Below are positions 10,928 through 22,271 of a stretch of DNA of 64,000 bases, piece after piece. The DNA is from Theobroma cacao (lineage: Eukaryota > Streptophyta > Magnoliopsida > Malvales > Malvaceae), in NCBI RefSeq assembly GCF_000208745.1, contig NC_030853.1:14035346-14099345 (forward strand), given 5' to 3'. Within the stretch, counting starts at the first letter, position 1, and every line of letters begins with the position of its first letter. The translations under genes and the position numbers were made by a program. The notes under the pieces are model-generated. The model saw only the letters and a program-made list of their open reading frames with translations, ran no database searches and was not told the origin of the DNA.

Positions 10928-12800
10928 CCAAGACGTCAAAATTGTCACGAGATTGAGATTGCAGAACTACGTCAGCAAATTCAAGAATTACAAGAGCAAC
11001 TTGCAAGACGTGATGCTCAAATCAACAATAGCAGCTCCAGTGATGAAAAGAATGACACCAACCTGTTTCATCAAAATTTATCCTCTGATGAAGAAGTACC
11101 TATTCGTCGCTTAAGAACTACTGCTACTAGAGATTTAGGAATCAAAGTCGACATTCCTAAATTTGAAGGAAGACTTCATCCTGATTACTTTCTTGATTGG
11201 CTCTACACAGTGGAAAGAGTTTTTGAGCTCAAAGATATTCCTGATGAAAAACGTGTGAAGCTTGTGGCAATTAAATTGAAGAAGCACGCTTCTATTTGGT
11301 GGAAAAATCTCAAAAGGCAACAAGAAAGAGAAGGACGCAATAAGATCAGAACATGGGATAAAATGCATTGAGAACTCAAGCGTAAGTTCCTTTCTGAGCA
11401 TTATCAACAAGAAATTTTTATCAAATTTCATAACTTGAGGCAAAAAACAATGTTGGTGGAAGAATATACAATGGAGTTTAAACAACTTCACATGAAGCGC
11501 GATGTCCATGAGCTAGAAGAACAAACTGTAATGTTGAAATTGCAGATGTTGTTCAACTACAACTATATTGGAACCTAAATGATGTCATCAAATTAGCGTT
11601 TAAGGTTGAGAAACAACAATTACGAAAAACCTCAGTGAGTTCATCTAGACAGAAAGATTCCACCTCAAACCGTGAGAGACAGAGTTCAGCAACCATTCCA
11701 CCTCTAAAGGTAAACTCTTCCAAAACTCTAAACAATAAAGAGACTACTTCTACTCGTACTTCTAATGTCAACAAAAAGTGCTTCAAATGCCAAGGATTTG
11801 GGCATATTGCTTCTGATTATCCAAATCGAAGAATTATCTCTTTAGTTGAAGAAGAAGTCATGGAAGAACCTAGACTAGAAAAAGTAGACAATGAGCTAGA
11901 AATATTCAACAACGAAGAGATAGAAGAAGTTTTTGCTGACCATGGAGAAGCTCTTATTGTTCGTCGTAACCTTAACACTGCTATGATGACAGACGATGAA
12001 AGTTGGCTACGTCACAACATATTCTATACAAGGTGCACATCTCAAGGGAAGGTTTGTAATGTCATTATATATAGTGGAAGCTGTGAAAATGTTGTAACCA
12101 ACTACATGGTGGAAAAGTTGAAACTTCCAACTGAAGTACATCCTCATCCTTACAAGTTACAATGGCTGAGAAAAGGAAATGAAGTTAAGGTACCAAAGCA
12201 TTGTTGTGTTCAATTCTCTATTGAAAATAAGTATGAAGATGAAGTCTAGTGTGATGTTATTCCAATGGACACTTGCCACTTATTGTTAAGACGCCCATGA
12301 CAATATGATCGTCAAGCTCATTATGATGGATACAAGAATACTTATTCTTTCATTAAGGATGGAGTAAAAATTATGTTAACTTCATTAAAGCCAGAAGACC
12401 GACCAAAGAGACAAGAGGAAGATAAAACACTCATCACTATGTCTGGCTTAAACAAAGCTTATTGTGAGTCAAACCATTTATGTCTCTTATTAGTCTCCAA
12501 GGAGAATGAAGTATCTTCACCCATATATGGTCAGACAAAATTGATCAACCAAAGTTCGGGAAACTTATCGAGAAGCTTTGTGGACAACCATGCCGTTAAC
12601 AAGACTACAGTTAAGTATGATTTTCCTATCCCTTGATTGAATGACATGATCATTGGCTCTAGAGTGTTTTTGAAGATCGATTTGAAGAAAGGATATCAAC
12701 AAATTCAAATACGACTTGGAGATGAATGGAAAATAACCTTCAAAACAATGGATGAATTGATCAAATGGTTGGTATGGACTATGACAATATATGGATTCAA
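10928..12800 (+). pseudogene. Gypsy-B gag-protease and truncated reverse transcriptase
   Basis: From 10928 the frame reads a coiled-coil-like start (EIAELRQQIQELQEQLARRD), then a typical Retrotrans_gag domain (VDIPKFEGRLHPDYFLDWL, KKHASIWWKNLKRQ). There is no ATG where one is expected; the codon two before reads ATT. A TGA at 11369-11371 and a frame slip near 11530 break gag. The frame from 11635 holds a zinc knuckle with its last Cys replaced by Tyr (CFKCQGFGHIASDY), then a protease motif in which the catalytic Asp is Tyr (IYSGSCENV). A short RT N-terminal piece ([16 protein letters not shown]) at about 12666 ends abruptly, and the 3' LTR follows at 12868. Dead on at least four counts. Confidence 0.82.
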
Positions 12801-12867
12801 ACATCAACGAAAAGTATGTCAAGGCTTACTCGTCAGAGTCGAGTGTTTTTTTTTTACCCGAGGAGAA

Positions 12868-13412
12868 TGGCGCAGGAGCGTCTAGGATTGTATTTTATTA
12901 AATTTAATTTTTTGCTAATTTAGTTGATTTAGGATTTATTTTCTTAATTTTATTTAGATTGAGATTCTTTTCTTACTTTTATTTTAATACTTTTAAGAAT
13001 TAGTATTTGATTAGGATAGTCATGTTCTATTTAGGAATAGAACACTTATTTTATTTAAATCTCTTATTAATCATTCTAATTGTATTAGATAACTAGAAGT
13101 AGAGTTTTATTAGGATTTGGGCTTATAATACTATAAATAGGACCCTCAAGCTTAATTGTAAGACATTCAAAGTTGAGAGTTAATAAATAATATTTTCTTA
13201 AGTAGGAGTGCTTATTTCTCTAGACTCTTTTAAAGAGTAAGAGGTTTTAGTATCTTTGGCCTAGCCAACCAAAGTGGGATTTTGGCTATTTTTCACCTTA
13301 ATGGGGTTTTCAACCTTGCCAAGATTGGTGATTCACCTTAGTGAGGTTTTCAACCTCGTCATGATTGGTGTCTTTCATAACGCCCAAGTGTCTTTACAAC
13401 GCCCCGACTTCG
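12868..13412 (+). repeat. 3' LTR of gypsy-B
   Basis: 545 bp starting TGGCGCAGGAG, preceded by a purine-rich ACCCGAGGAGAA that is probably the polypurine tract. Followed by the GAACC duplication. Confidence 0.85.
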
Positions 13413-13417
13413 GAACC

Positions 13418-14040
13418 TCAATTACCAATGCCAAGCCACTTGGATCTCTATCCCCTTCTTTACGTTTCTTTCGGGCTTCACGAGATATTAACATTGCTTG
13501 TGCTTGTTCTAATGTTATTGTATCCACTCCACATATCAGAGATTCCACAAATACCTCATAGGAATTCGGAAGCGATGCTAGGAACAACAGTGCCTTTTCC
13601 TCTTCCTTCACCTTCACATCAACCTTCTTCAACTGATCAATGATCCCATCAAATTCATTCATATGCTTCATGAGGTCTCCATTCTCCTCCATCTTTAAGC
13701 GATACAACTTTCGCCTAGGCTGCAACTTGTTGAAAAAACTTTTCGCCAAGTAAATCTTCTCTAACTTTGCCCATAATCTTGGAGCAGAATCCTCATCAGT
13801 AACATGGTTAAACACGTTATCTCTAATGCAAAGCCGAATAATGCTCACACGCCTTTACTCCAACTCTGCCCATTCAACATCCTTCATGTCATCTGGTTGC
13901 CCTTCCTCTTTTCCTAGCAAGGGGTGCATTAAATCTTATTGCACAAGGAGATCTTTCATCCTTCTCTACCACTACGTGAAACTAGTCTTCCCATCAAACT
14001 TCTCAATTGAAAAATTCGTAGAACTAGTAACTTTCGACAT
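13418..14040 (-). pseudogene. Copia-A gag N-terminal part
   Basis: Begins at the ATG at 14040 on the minus strand, 33 bases inside the primer-binding site, and reads SKVTSSTNFSIEKFDGK, the usual opening of plant copia Gag. TAG and TAA codons follow early. An open stretch of 157 codons (13848-13375) carries the UBN2-type Gag core (LWAKLEKIYL, KMEENGDLMKHMNEFD, ALLFLASLPNSYEVF). Gypsy-B cuts the frame at 13413-13417; the remainder is at 10206-9315. RNA-packaging capsid protein of the retrotransposon, inactive here. Confidence 0.82.
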
Positions 14041-14072
14041 CCTTGTTGAATTTTGAATTTACGGAACCTGAA

Positions 14073-14084
14073 GCTCTGATACCA
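14073..14084 (-). other. Primer-binding site of copia-A (initiator tRNA-Met)
   Basis: Minus strand TGGTATCAGAGC three bases downstream of the 5' LTR end at 14088. Confidence 0.88.
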
Positions 14085-14087
14085 GTT

Positions 14088-14565
14088 TGTTGTGAAAATT
14101 ATCCAAGAATCAACAAAGATAAAACCTAGAGAAATCAAGCAAATAGAAAAACACAAGAATTTACATGGTTTGGCCTCTTGCCTATGTCCATGAAGTGAAA
14201 CTGTTCTTTCTATTATTGAAAAATTAAAAGACAATAAATTGACCTCTATGGTTCCCCAAACCAACCCAAGATCCCTTACACACTCTTTCTCTATAACTTC
14301 CCAAGAACACTCACTTAAACTACTCTAGCTCCACCTAGAGCAAAAGACAGAGTTACAAGATGTTCCCTCTTTAAAGCTCTCAAAGCACTACTTGCAATTC
14401 TAAAGTTTAGAGATCCACTTTTATAGTATAAAAGTTTAAAGTAGAATATGATTAGGACTCGATGTGAAATAAAAAGTTTAAAACTATACAACTACTCAAT
14501 GTTGTACACAAACAATAATCCTAATCAAATAAGATCTAAAATTCTAGTCAACTTAAAACTCAACA
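14088..14565 (-). repeat. 5' LTR of copia-A
   Basis: 478 bp, the same length as the partner at 8768-9245. In the first 150 bp or so I counted about a dozen differences, mostly transitions and several at former CG sites, so the insertion is old. Confidence 0.88.
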
Positions 14566-15821
14566 CTTTTCAAAGGCTATCTTTCTTTCGTAAAGGCTTT
14601 CAATGGTATTTAATGATGTCCAAAAGATATATTCTCAATATTTACAATTAAGAAAACAAATTGATTGGTTGAATCACCACCAATTGAAGATATATACATT
14701 TTTTGAGAAAATTTTTTAAAAAATATTCAAGATAAAGATCATTCTAATACAGGACAAAAGACAACTAGTTATGAAATCTATTCTTTCTATTTCATAAAAG
14801 AGTTCAAGTCTCTTATACATCTTTTACTGCAAAAAATCTTATTAAAAAACAAACTAATCTTCCTCTCATTATATTCTAAGGCTAGTTCAAAGTGCAGTCC
14901 AAATCTTCATTATATGCTAAGATTATTCGAGTAAACCCATTACACAGCATAATTAGTTGGAGAGAAAAAAATCTTTGGGAAAATGACATTTGCCACACAC
15001 TTAAAGCCATATCTTTCATTTTCTGACTTTTTCGAAAACAAAAAAATATAATTTAGTGCATGTTTAGCTCAGTTGTTTTTCAATTTAATTATCTCTTTTA
15101 ATCAAGATAAACAAGATTTTGAGAAATTCTTATAAAAATAACTTCTAGAAAAGCTCTAAAAATAAGTTTTCTCTTCTCTTTTTTTAAAAACATAAAAGAA
15201 TGTTTATTTTTGTTTAAAAAATATCCTCATCTAATAAAAATAATTTTAACATTACCCTTTAAAAAGAATACTCTTTATGATAATTTTAAACAAAATTAAA
15301 ACTTAATGCCAAACAATTTTGAATTAATTTTAATAAAAACCTCATAATAATTTTTAAATTAAAAAAAGTTCACCGAACAGACTTTTAAGCTATTCTATTG
15401 CCTCTAGTTGACTTCTCACTAATTGTAAGCCCGAGATTGAATCATGCATCCAGCCCGATGGCATTATCTAATTGATTGGATTTTCTTAAAAAGTCAGACA
15501 AGACATTGCCGACAAAGCTGAATTGTTTCCATTAAATTGCAGCATAATGTATCGCACTGCTTTTAAAGTCAGAAAAGGCAGAATCTAAGCAGTTTTCTGT
15601 TGTAGCTCAACTGTCGACCTTGAATTATTGTAATCAAACTCATTAGTCACGATGTTTTTATATTGTTCCTGATTGGCCCAAACTAAAACCTGTAACTCTG
15701 GTAGAATACTTTCTGAGTATAAGAGATATATAATTTCAGTGCACAAAACCTTTCCTAAGATCAGAAGATAATAAGGAAGGACAAAAAAAATTAACTCAAG
15801 AGTGATAATAAGTTGACTAAC
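14566..15821. other. Non-coding sequence: second copy of the unit at 8290-8640, then nothing recognisable
   Basis: About 14700-15010 is homologous to about 8290-8640. From 15011 to 15821 I see AT-rich sequence without protein similarity. In particular I find no further exon of the PQQ-type gene whose exon 2 ends at 15822. Confidence 0.5.
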
Positions 15822-16512
15822 CCTTTGTAGTAAGTTCCAGACATGGTAATAACACCTGTAGCATGGTTATCCAGCTGGGTTGACCAAACAAGCTCACCAG
15901 TTAATCTTTCAACAGCAATAACAATAGCAGGGCCAGAGATTCCAATGATAAGCAAGTCATCTGCTATGGTTGGTGTTGCTCTTGCAACTGTCCAATTAAC
16001 GTTGATAAGAAAACCGGTACCGGTAAGGCCAGTTAACTCATGCAAGTTTTTCTCCCAAACAAGGGATCCATCAGCTGCTTCAACAGCATAGATGTTTCCA
16101 TTCCAGCTTGGAAAATAAAGGATTCCATTGAAAATTGCAGGTGTAGCTGTTATGTCTTTGCCTGCATAGAATTCCCATTTCAACCGCAGCCTGGAAACTG
16201 TTTCAGGGCTGATCCTAGTCTCTTTTTCAGCATATCTCCTGTTATACAAGTCCCCACCATGGTTCAACCAGTTTTGTGAAGACTTCTGCTCTTTTATAAC
16301 TGAGTTCCACTGCAAACGACAACCGTCCAGAAATATTAATATCACTTGGAATCAAAAGAATGGGAAAAATGGAAAATTATGCATATAGGAATTTGTCAAT
16401 AGGATTTAATAAGAGAGAGACTTACCCCAAATTGTGCAAATGTTCTGTTCAAAAATGGAAAAGAAAATAGAAACATGAGAAGAACATTATGGCGGTATAC
16501 ATGAGCCGCCAT
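15822..16512 (-). CDS. 5' part of a PQQ-repeat, polyvinylalcohol-dehydrogenase-like protein (gene fragment)
   Basis: Two exons on the minus strand. Exon 1 (16512-16426, 29 codons) begins MAAHVYRHNVLLMFLFSF, a signal peptide with a likely cut after the Ala of RTFA, so the product would be secreted. Exon 2 (16309-15822, 488 bp) joins in phase 0 (FG|WN) across a GTAAGT...TTTGCAG intron. It carries HGGDLYNRRYAEKET, TPAIFNGILYFPSWNG and GNIYAVEAADGSLVWE, the first PQQ beta-propeller blades of the plant proteins annotated as polyvinylalcohol dehydrogenase-like. Exon 2 ends at a GTTAGT donor. About 192 of an expected 500-550 residues are present, with no frame break, but no later exons are seen down to position 1. 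Either a truncated gene or one with a very long TE-filled intron. Family clear; substrate in plants not established. Confidence 0.78.
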
Positions 16513-16551
16513 TGAAATTGAATTTATGTTGATATATGATATAACCATTTG

Positions 16552-16559
16552 AATTTATA
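16552..16559 (-). promoter_or_regulatory. TATA box of the PQQ-type gene
   Basis: Minus strand TATAAATT about 40 bases upstream of the ATG at 16512, leaving room for a very short 5' UTR. Confidence 0.5.
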
Positions 16560-18504
16560 TCAGAGAACGTAGCCATCAAACAGAATTGTAATAACTCAAT
16601 AATCTTTATCTTATTGGTTTGACTCTATCGGCCAATGATTTCTTTTTCTCCTCTGCAAGTCATGGGATTTGATTATTTGACCTTGTGTTTTAAATTGTGA
16701 AGGGGACGTCTGATATTGTGATAGATGAAAGCACATGTTGCAAGGAGTAACGTGCGGTGCACAAACTCAAAATTGGAAAACGGAATCTATACTCACAAAT
16801 TTCTAAGCTCAGTGAATATAAATCATCCAGCCCCTTCAAATCATTTCAACAACGAATATATATTCTTGGGCTAACTCATAGACCCATTGCATCGTAAGGC
16901 CTTATTCATCTAAGCAAATAGAAGATGAATGGGCGGATTGATCCCCAGCTTATGGGCTAACATCTCGGCTCCATTATATATACAACGACTTTTTCGCTTA
17001 AGAAAATGAATGTGATAATGTAATTTAATAACAAAAGTTAGAAATTGGCCAAAAATAAAAATAAAAGTTAGCAATTATATATTGGTTATTTAATTAAATT
17101 GATACTAGACACGAGTTTTAGGCCAAACAGTTTGGATTAGTCAACCACACAAAGTATACACTTGTTCTTAAATTAAACTTGCTTTTGTTGGATTTGTATT
17201 TTATATAGTTACACAATTACCAAAAAGTAATTAATTAATTAGTATTAAAGTACATCATATTAAGTAGAGTTTTTCTTTAAAACACTTTCAAAAGAACTCT
17301 ACTTGAAAAACACCTTTTGCAAAAGGTCCAAACAGGGTCAGACGCTCTAATTTGTTGGATTATCAATGATGTTCAAGTATGCTAATATTGACTATATATT
17401 ATTGGATTACCTATAATCTATAATCTATGTTATCTATATAAACACATGGACCATATGTAAAGCACAACCTCCAAAAGTTTAAATAGTGAACGATATTATA
17501 TATTCTTGATAATTTATTAAATTAACTATTTTATCCTTAATTAATGATTTGTTATTAAATCAAAAATTGACTAATTAATATTTATTCACTTATTAACATT
17601 GATTTCCTTATTATAATTCAAATTTCATTAATTGATAATTTTTTTATTAAATTAAATATTCTAACTCTTTATGAAAGGAAATTGTTCTTAATAAATTTAA
17701 ATTTAACTATACAAAAACTATAATATTTATTTAACATATGTGATATCAAATAACATGGTTTAGGCGAGTAGCTTATTGTCTATTAGATTTATTTCTTTCT
17801 TTGTTTCTCCTTTTGTTTTTCAAAAGAGAGATAAAATTATTTCAATGTAAAGTGGTCGGTGTCAACCACTTATAACGTCAAGGTGTAAAATATATAACTA
17901 ACCTTTTCACCATGTTCGGTAGGAAGGGAGGAAAATGCCAAAAAAAAAAAGGGTAAAAGTTAAGGTGAGGAAAAAAAAAAAGGAAGGGAAAAAGGAAACA
18001 GAAACAGAGAGGAAAGAAAGTTTTTTTTTTTTCCCTTGTATTTGGTACGAAGGATGAAAAATAGGGAGAAAGAAAGAGGTTAGAGGTAAAGCTGAGATTG
18101 GAACTGTAGCTGTTAGATTGATAGTTGCAGCAATGAAAATGAAACCAATGATGAGAACATGTTCGCCTTGGTAAAAACAATTGTGGTGATGTGGTGAGAG
18201 TAGAAAACAAACATTAAGGGCATTAAGTAAAAATTGGATAGTTTCTTAATTATAATGTTATAATTGAATTATGAATTTTATTTAATTGATTTTACTAATA
18301 TAACATTTATAATTTCTTCATATTTTTTAGTCAATTATGTTACTACAATCATCATTGGATAAATTACAGAAGTATCTTGTGATTAGAAATATAAAAATAA
18401 TTGCTGTTTTGATATTTAAAATTTGACACTTAATTACCATTTGTCTATTTTCATTACTTTTCTACTTAATATGGTTAACTTTATTTTGAAATTTTTTTTT
18501 GGGT
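16560..18504. other. Intergenic, AT-rich
   Basis: Upstream region of the PQQ-type gene. No coding similarity seen. It includes a strand-asymmetric purine-rich stretch with long A and T runs at about 17930-18035; the 110-codon minus-strand frame across it (17878-18210) is a composition artefact rich in F, P and S. Confidence 0.5.
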
Positions 18505-18857
18505 TTTGATTAACACCGCTAAGGCCCATATAACGGTGAAATTAGATATAAGCAAGACTTATGATAAGGTGGAATGGTATTATTTGGAAGGACAGATGAT
18601 GACAGTGATAGGGTTTTCATAAAGGCAGATTTTTTAGTAACTACTTGTGTCCGAAGAGTGACTTATTCGGTTATCATTATGTCCGTACCTTTTCTTGCTT
18701 TGTGTTGTGGATTTCTCTTCTTTACTTAGAAGAGCAGAAGATAAGGAAAATACCAAGGGTGTTGCGATGGTTCAAGGAGGTCTGAAAGTCTCCCACTTGC
18801 TTTTCATTGATGATTATATTTTGTTCGTAAGATCGACCGAAGGTTATAGTATAGTCA

Positions 18858-20500
18858 TGTGCTAGGATTCGACTTCATGCTCAAACATAAAAATAATCAA
18901 TAGTTAAAATAGTAACGTAGCGAAAAAATAAAATAATATTTAATCAGAGAAACAGTCGAATCCTACAGGATCAATATTTGTGTTTTTCATGTAACTTTTA
19001 AATTAATAATGAACACTTATAAGTTTAAGAGTTACATACCTTGCTTTGGATATCGTAATTAAGAGCCAATTAAATCCAAATCTTTGCTTCTTCACCTTTA
19101 GGATTTGTCAAATCTTTAGCCACCCAAGTGTTTGGCCTCTAATAGTAATCCACACAGTGACTAAATAAGACCTTTTCAAAGGTAAGATTTTTACTTGTGT
19201 TAGCAAGTATTGTTTCTAAAACAAAAGGATAAAAAATTATTGTTGAATCTTATTTTTGTCAGAGAAAGAAAACTATTTTTCTTTTCTTATTTTATGAAAC
19301 AGTTGAGATGTGGTTTGGAGTCTTCTAGTTCTAGTTTGCTAATATAATATATTTATATAGCCAAACTAGTTTGTAACTTAAATACAACAGTTGTATTTTA
19401 ATTTAATTAAGTCTCTGAAAAGTTAATTAATTTCTCACTTTATTTTGGTCTCTTTCAATTAAGTCCAACTTAATTAATTATTTTTATTTAATCTCAATCA
19501 TGTCACTTAATGTGTGTGACCCATTAGGCTTCTAACATGTTGGCAATAAATATAAATCATAATCAAATATCATTTTGATAATTAATTTATATTTATAGAT
19601 CGTGAGCGGTATCTAGCAATACATCATGACCATCCAAATGTGAGAGAGACAATTAAAGAATTTGACAAAGCCCTTCAGTGATAAGCTTCTCGGTGCAATA
19701 CGGTCCTTTCATCAAATATCCCGGATATGTCATTAAGCATGGCTCAGTGTCTACTTATAACATTCCATATTAGTTCCCATAGTTCATGACTAACCTTATG
19801 AATTTAGAAAACTAACTTTCCTCAAATTCATCATGCTTTGGCCAAAGACTTTATACAAGTTAATCAATAATTGAGAACAAGTGAGATACATCCCCTTATA
19901 TCACTTGGGATGACGAATCCTCTCTTGACCACTCATTCACCTTCGCATGCTTCATGGCATACCCAAAAACACCCTGTTTAGGCATTTGGTCACCTCCAAA
20001 CCTGTAAGGGGTGAAATCAAAGTATGTCATTCCCTATACAAGATGACCTGGTGTCTCAAGTCTAAGCACTAGTTGCATGACTATCACATGAGAACATTTT
20101 CCATAGACACTTGAGTGAAATACCAAATGGAGTTCTCATAGCGGGTCATGTTCAGTGAACTTGTTCTTTAACAAGTACCTACACGTTATCCTCAAGTATC
20201 CCATATACTTCAATCTATGAGATCGATTGCTTACTTCCTAAGTAAGGAAGCTTAACATGTACCAGTCTTTAAGCATTGTCAATGCCCTGTCTTGACAATA
20301 CAATGACCAGGAACAATTTTAGGAATATGGCTTTGATGCATAGTGATCTCATATTTGTAACAATTTTACAATTCCCTTGCAAGGCCTTTATATTCCATGG
20401 GCTTCATCCAATTAGTACTTAATAACTCCTTATTATTGCACTAACATGAAGGAAAACCTCTATCACATATAATTATCTGATTAAATATGCATTAAATGAC
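18858..20500 (+). repeat. Dispersed repeat X, forward copy, inside LINE-2
   Basis: About 1.6 kb of non-coding sequence shared, in inverse orientation, with 22272-23678. It starts TGTGCTAGGATTCGAC where the other copy reads TGTTGGGATTTGG, the kind of start expected of an LTR, but I cannot find a matching CA end or target duplication. LINE-2 coding sequence resumes at about 20540 after a TA microsatellite. It lacks a segment of about 65 bp present in the other copy. Probably a solo LTR or non-autonomous LTR element; class not settled. Confidence 0.6.
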
Positions 20501-20501
20501 A

Positions 20502-20523
20502 ATATATATATATATATATATAT
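20502..20523 (+). repeat. (AT)11 microsatellite
   Basis: Alternating A and T at the distal edge of repeat X. Confidence 0.9.
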
Positions 20524-21664
20524 TTCTTGACTAATCCAATTGGCTCAAGGGCATATACCAACATCATGATGGTCATTTTGAAACAATATGAGCTGACTTC
20601 CAGACAAATGGTTAATGTCGCAAAACTAGTTGTGTATTTTAGTTTGAATGCTTCTGTGGAGATGCGACAATAGGTCATGTGTTCTTTAAGAATTATCAAG
20701 ACTTCGGAGAATGATATCTTGGTTTAGCTTAATTGATAGGAAGAGCCACGCACAAGCTATTCCTACTTACTAGCTCTATTACATTATATGAACATGGTGA
20801 TTGCATTCTTTTGGTGGGGTACATTGGTTGCCTTTAGGATAACATTTACAAGCCTAAGCGTGAGGTTGGATTGGGTTTCGTAATTATAAGGCATTTTTTT
20901 CTTTTTTTTCTTAAAGATCGCTACCTATCTGATCTGATGGATAGGGCGTTGTATGGGACGCAACTTGTTGATCGATCAGGATCTTTCATGTTCTCTTCTT
21001 CCTCTTTCATAAAGAAGGTAAGTTGAGAACTTGTAATTATAAGGCATTTAATTTGGCATTGTTAGCCAAACAATTTAGGAGGTTGGTTCATCGAGAAAAC
21101 ACGTGTTTTTTTAATTTTAAAATGAAAATATTTTTCATATGGGTTTTTTTTTTATGCAAAGGCAAGATAGGATCCTTATTTAATTTTGAGAAGCTTGCCT
21201 GAAGGGAGAAATATTTTGGTTGTTGGGTGTAGATCGCAAATAAAGTATGGAAGAATATAGATTTTTAAAAGAATAAGTGGATTAATAAATCACCTGATTA
21301 TAAACCCCAACAAGGTAATGATCAAGAGCCTCCTTAATCCATGAGTGTTAAGGAGTTAATAGATCCTTTTAATCAGGCTTGTAACACATACATGGTATAT
21401 AATTTATCCATACTAGAGGATGCAGAAGGTGTGTTGCACACTCAATTGACCTCTTGTTTTATGCAGGATGAGTTGATATGGCATGAAGCTAGAAATGGAG
21501 GATTTACCATAAAGTCAGCTTATCAAGTGGCGAGATGGATGCTTAGAGGTGAAGGAGTTGTGGTGAATGGTGTTAAGCCATCTTGGTTAACTACTTGGAA
21601 AGCAAAAGTTATCCCAAAGTTGAAGATTCTAGTATGGTGATTCTTGCACTGTATTTGGCCCATA

Positions 21665-21855
21665 TGTGAAATGTCAAAAAATGTCGAAAGACTTCACAAT
21701 GAGCAAGATAAATATTTGGGAGAAAAATATCTACTTGGGAAAAAAATATTTGTATTGCATTATCTAAGGTGTATGTAAGAAGCAAACCATATTTATATGC
21801 CAGTTAGTTTGTAATATAGCAAGTAAGTAAAGGATTAAAATGTAATACAACTAGA
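21665..21855 (-). repeat. Copia-C 3' LTR, distal part
   Basis: TGTGAAATGTC... matches the 5' LTR start at 50954. It contains a short internal duplication (two GGGA(G/A)AAAATAT copies, 21718-21750) absent from the partner. Its end AAAATGTAATACAACTAGA (21837-21855) recurs after LINE-1. Confidence 0.82.
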
Positions 21856-22027
21856 TTTCTAATAATAATCTCTGAAATTGAACTAGATTTGTCTCTCTAA
21901 ACTAGGGTTTATGAGAGAAAACGTCTTGTTCCTAACAAGGTGAGATCCAAGGTTATTCTGTAGTCTTGGTTTTGGGGTTATTTTAGATAGTTTTAGATTA
22001 GACTCTTGGCTCTGATAGTAATTAGTC

Positions 22028-22271
22028 ATGGATGAGAAAAAAGAGTGATGGAAAAAATTCAAATTATTGGAGGAAAAAGCCAATCAAATTAAGATCAACT
22101 GCAGGAATATCACGGGTTCATCTAGAATTGAGAAGGAGTTTTGTCTACTAGGATCAATATGGGACGTGAGAAAAGTAAACAGAGATGCTATGGTCAAAAC
22201 CTTGGAGGTATATGGAAATTATTTGAAAAACTCTCGATGAAAGAAGTGAGAGAAAATTGGTTCTTATTTGT
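22028..22271 (+). pseudogene. LINE-1 ORF1, N-terminal part
   Basis: From the ATG at 22028 frames give EKANQIKINCRNI, FCLLGSIWDVRKVNRDAMVKT and, after a slip, IWKLFEKLSMKEVRENWFL. This is the DUF4283-like start of plant L1 ORF1 (nucleic-acid-binding protein). A TGA follows within seven codons of the ATG. Repeat X cuts it at about 22272; a short continuation follows 23679. Confidence 0.65.

Larger units (their letters stand above)
10212..13412 (+). mobile_element. Gypsy-B: internally deleted Ty3/gypsy element inside copia-A
   Basis: Flanked by GAACC duplications (10207-10211 and 13413-13417). LTRs at 10212-10755 and 12868-13412, primer-binding site at 10759-10770, gag-protease and a stub of reverse transcriptase between. 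Only 2.1 kb of internal sequence remains, so most of pol is deleted. Inserted into copia-A gag: host frames resume on both sides of the duplication. Confidence 0.87.
8768..14565 (-). mobile_element. Copia-A: internally deleted Ty1/copia element carrying gypsy-B
   Basis: Two LTRs of identical length (478 bp) bound the element. On the minus strand the order is 5' LTR (14565-14088), primer-binding site, gag, the gypsy-B insertion, zinc knuckle, protease and GAG-pre-integrase, then a short remnant and the 3' LTR (9245-8768). Integrase, reverse transcriptase and RNase H are gone: apart from gypsy-B only about 1.6 kb of internal sequence remains. Flanking bases TTTTT (8763-8767) and CTTTT (14566-14570) fit a target duplication with one change. 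Non-autonomous. Confidence 0.85.
18505..21659 (+). pseudogene. LINE-2: L1-type ORF2 fragment (reverse transcriptase to zf-RVT), left part
   Basis: Plus-strand translation gives HITVKLDISKTYDKVEWYYLE (about 18530), then GLKVSHLLFIDDYILFVRS (about 18780), the second RT catalytic block with FIDD where FADD is usual. Repeat X interrupts at 18858. RT resumes at about 20560 (ILKQYELTSRQMVN, VYFSLNASVEMR). The frame at 21341-21640 holds the pre-zf-RVT region (DELIWHEARNGGFTIKSAYQVAR ... KAKVIPKLKILVW). Copia-C then splits it at 21660-21664; the rest lies after 51205. Many stops. The 5' half (ORF1, endonuclease) is absent at this end. Confidence 0.78.

Noticed and set aside
15843..16279. Two overlapping plus-strand open frames (82 and 79 codons)
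   Set aside because: They are antisense shadows of exon 2 of the PQQ-type gene.
17878..18210. 110-codon minus-strand open frame rich in Phe, Pro and Ser
   Set aside because: It is the complement of a purine-rich low-complexity stretch, with no family features.
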